Shown one piece after another: positions 14,058 to 16,180 of a stretch of 16,180 nucleotides of DNA (positions within the stretch are counted from its first letter, which is position 1; every line of letters starts with the position of its first letter). The translations under genes and the position numbers were made by a program. The notes below the pieces were generated by a model that saw nothing but the letters and a program-made list of their open reading frames with translations, did no database searches and was not told where the DNA came from. The stretch covers positions 1-16,180 of the forward strand of contig NZ_CALIMS010000042.1 of the NCBI RefSeq assembly GCF_938045345.1, given 5' to 3'. This DNA comes from an uncultured Campylobacter sp. (GTDB lineage Bacteria > Campylobacterota > Campylobacteria > Campylobacterales > Campylobacteraceae).

Positions 14058-16180
14058 ATGATACAAGCAATAGTTAAAAAAGGTAAAGTTTTGGCGGAGC
14101 AGATCCCTGCTCCGAGCGTTTCAAAGGGATGTGTTCTTATAAAAGTAGTAAATAGCTGCATATCGGCGGGCACCGAGATAAGCGGCGTATCAAATAGTGG
14201 AAAGAGCTTGATTAGAAGGGCTTTAGAGCAGCCGGAAAACGTAAAAAAAGTCATCAATATGGTGAAATCCGACGGCATAGCCAGCGTCTATGCGAAGGTA
14301 AAGGGTAAGCTTGATAGCGGAAGCCCGACCGGCTATTCGCTTAGCGGCGTCGTCATAGCGGTCGGAGAGGGCGTTTCAAATTTTGAAATCGGTGAGCGCG
14401 TCGCTGCAGCCGGTGCAGGACTTGCAAACCACGCAGAATACGTAGACGTGCCTAAAAATTTAGTTATGAAAATGCCGCAGGATATGGACTTTGAGCGGGC
14501 TTGCACCGTGACGCTGGGCGGTATAGCGATGCAGGGCGTTAGGCGGATCGATCTAAGGTTAGGCGAGACCTGCGTAGTGGTGGGAGCTGGGATTTTAGGG
14601 CTTCTTGCGGTGCAGATGCTTAAAATTTCAGGCGTCAGGGTTGCGGTCAGCGATTTTGACGATAGGCGTTTGCAGATAGCAAAGGAATACGGCGCAGAGC
14701 TCGCCATAAACCCGTCAAGAGACGATTTGCTAGACGTCGTTGCGTCTTGGAGCGGCGGATACGGCGCCGATGGAGTGCTATTTACCGCCGCTACGAGCAG
14801 CAGCGAGCCGCTATCGCAAAGTTTTCAGATGTGTAAGAAAAAGGGCAGAGTGGTGCTTGTAGGCGTTGCCGGCATGCAGATCAATAGAGAGGATATGTAT
14901 AAAAAGGAGCTCGATTTTCTCATCTCCACCTCCTATGGGCCGGGTCGCTACGACAAGAGCTACGAAGAGGGGGGGCTTGATTATCCGTTTAGCTACGTAA
15001 GATGGACCGAAAATCGAAATATGAGCGAGTATCTAAGGCTGGTAAATGAAAATTTGATAAAGCTGGATAAGCTCATAGACGCAAAATATCCTATCGAGCA
15101 GGTAACGGAGGCGTTTGAGTCGCTACAGACTTCGCAGAATAAGCCGCTCATGGTTTTGCTTGACTACGGCGAGGCAAATTTAGCCGAGCTTGATAGCTAT
15201 CTAAATCACGATAAAAAAATCATCATAAGCTCCGCGCCAGTAAACAGGGATGTGATAAGCGTCGCATTCGTCGGAGTCGGCGGATTTGCCACCGGTATGC
15301 ACCTGCCTAATATCTCAAAGCTTACGGATAAGTATAAAATTTACGCGATAATGAACCGAAGCGGACATAAGGCAAAGGCGGTGGCGCAGCAATACGGAGC
15401 GAACTACGCTACTTCAAATTTAGACGATATTTTAAGTGATAAAAACGTCGATCTGGTGATCATCTCCACAAGGCACGATAGTCATGCGGAGCTTACTTTA
15501 AAGGCGCTTGAAGCTGGCAAAAACGTATTTGTAGAAAAGCCGCTTGCGACAAATAAAGACGAGCTTGAAAAGATAAAGAAATTTTACGAAGGGGGAGGTG
15601 ACAAGCCCCTTTTATTCGTGGGATTTAATAGACGATTTAGCGCTTACGCGCAGGAGATAAAAAAGCACACGAGCGCTAGAATAAATCCGATGATAATTAG
15701 ATATAGGATGAACGCAGGCTACATACCGATGGATCATTGGGTGCACGAAAATGGCGGCAGGATGGTAGGCGAAGCGTGTCATATAATAGATCTGATGACG
15801 GCGCTAACGGGTAGCGAGATACAGAGCGTATTTTCGCAGGCTATCACGCCGAGCAATGAAAAATATAGCTCCGAGGATAACAAATCCATCGTTTTAAAAT
15901 ACAAAGACGGCTCGGTGGCAAATATCGAATATTTTGCAAACGGCAGCAAGGAGCTAAGTAAGGAATTTATGGAGATCCACTTTGACGGCAAGAGCATTAT
16001 TTTGGATGATTACAAAAGCCTAAAAGGATACGGAGTGGGGGTGAAAGAAATTTCAACGAGCGTAAGCCAAAAGGGGCAGCTCGAGGAGCTTGAGGTGCTA
16101 TTTGAGACTCTAAAAAAAGGCAAAGGCTGGCCGATAGAGCTTTGGGATATGGTGCAGACGACGGAAATAAGCTTTATATT
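14058..16180 (+). CDS. Bi-domain oxidoreductase: MDR dehydrogenase fused to Gfo/Idh/MocA domain (3'-truncated)
   Basis: The frame is open from ATG 14058 to the window end, giving 707 residues without a stop. Residues 1 to about 380 are a medium-chain dehydrogenase: SAGTE at 36-40, GYSLSG, and the cofactor loop Gly176-AGILG. The usual zinc cysteine clusters are not evident. Residues about 400-707 are a Gfo/Idh/MocA oxidoreductase: Gly406-VGGFA, Glu493-Lys-Pro in FVEKPLAT, and the catalytic-type GEACHIID with His575. The fusion suggests two linked oxidation-reduction steps on a sugar. Such fusions are often found in polysaccharide clusters near wecB/wecC and heparinase-like genes, but the reaction is not known to me. 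A G7 tract lies at 14969-14975. It starts 21 bp after wecC, with a modest AAGG ribosome site. This gene is the most GC-rich part of the window by eye. Confidence 0.88.
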   Translation, partial: MIQAIVKKGKVLAEQIPAPSVSKGCVLIKVVNSCISAGTEISGVSNSGKSLIRRALEQPENVKKVINMVKSDGIASVYAKVKGKLDSGSPTGYSLSGVVIAVGEGVSNFEIGERVAAAGAGLANHAEYVDVPKNLVMKMPQDMDFERACTVTLGGIAMQGVRRIDLRLGETCVVVGAGILGLLAVQMLKISGVRVAVSDFDDRRLQIAKEYGAELAINPSRDDLLDVVASWSGGYGADGVLFTAATSSSEPLSQSFQMCKKKGRVVLVGVAGMQINREDMYKKELDFLISTSYGPGRYDKSYEEGGLDYPFSYVRWTENRNMSEYLRLVNENLIKLDKLIDAKYPIEQVTEAFESLQTSQNKPLMVLLDYGEANLAELDSYLNHDKKIIISSAPVNRDVISVAFVGVGGFATGMHLPNISKLTDKYKIYAIMNRSGHKAKAVAQQYGANYATSNLDDILSDKNVDLVIISTRHDSHAELTLKALEAGKNVFVEKPLATNKDELEKIKKFYEGGGDKPLLFVGFNRRFSAYAQEIKKHTSARINPMIIRYRMNAGYIPMDHWVHENGGRMVGEACHIIDLMTALTGSEIQSVFSQAITPSNEKYSSEDNKSIVLKYKDGSVANIEYFANGSKELSKEFMEIHFDGKSIILDDYKSLKGYGVGVKEISTSVSQKGQLEELEVLFETLKKGKGWPIELWDMVQTTEISFI
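14969..14975 (+). repeat. G7 homopolymer inside the bi-domain oxidoreductase gene
   Basis: Seven consecutive G bases follow GAA-GA and encode the end of Glu304 plus Gly305-Gly306. The frame is intact in this sequence. Poly-G tracts are classic slippage sites in Campylobacter surface genes, though seven is at or below the length usually needed for frequent switching. Confidence 0.7.

Noticed and set aside
14333..14707. Reverse-strand 124-aa open frame
   Set aside because: It is antisense to the MDR domain, low in complexity and rich in Ser/Pro/Thr as expected for a shadow frame.
1..16180. CRISPR array, tRNA, rRNA, transposase or integrase
   Set aside because: No regularly spaced repeats, no cloverleaf-like sequence in the gaps and no mobile-element protein were seen; nearly all of the window is occupied by sugar-related genes.

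Overview
The window is a single-direction (+ strand) surface-polysaccharide gene block of about 16 kb. The organism is most likely an epsilonproteobacterium, probably a Campylobacter of the higher-GC oral group. This is inferred from AT-leaning codons, the recurrent 'aaaattt/aattttaaa' codon runs, tight gene packing and family-level similarity; no rRNA or housekeeping marker is present to confirm it. Both edge genes are cut by the window.

Region 1 (1-4182), very AT-rich at first: the C-terminal part of a large membrane protein, a complete tandem paralogue (681 aa, GT-C-like, multi-spanning), a GtrA-family membrane protein and a DPM1/GtrB-type family 2 glycosyltransferase. Together they look like a three-component (GtrA/GtrB/GtrC-type) polyprenyl-phosphate-sugar decoration system. 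It has two tandem copies of the acceptor-side enzyme.

Region 2 (4194-11563): rfbF, rfbG and rfbH give CDP-4-keto-3,6-dideoxy-D-glucose from glucose-1-phosphate. Between rfbG and rfbH lie four genes joined by 1 bp gaps or ATGA overlaps: an acetolactate-synthase-like ThDP enzyme, a HAD hydrolase, an HpcH/HpaI-type aldolase and an SDR reductase/epimerase. The ThDP enzyme plus RfbH recalls yersiniose A synthesis (YerE adds a two-carbon unit from pyruvate to the CDP-4-keto-3,6-dideoxy sugar). The added aldolase and HAD genes suggest a different, possibly larger, branched sugar. This is the best candidate here for an undescribed pathway. No E3-type reductase partner for RfbH is present in the window.

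Region 3 (11564-16180): a 140 bp AT-rich intergenic stretch with a spaced direct repeat, then wecB and wecC (UDP-GlcNAc to UDP-ManNAc to UDP-ManNAcA) and a bi-domain oxidoreductase (MDR plus Gfo/Idh/MocA) that runs off the right edge and carries a G7 tract. Overall the block makes two nucleotide-activated sugars and contains a lipid-linked glycosylation module. The transferases that would use the CDP- and UDP-sugars, and any flippase or polymerase, must lie outside. Base composition changes along the block, including inside the ThDP gene, which suggests mosaic assembly.
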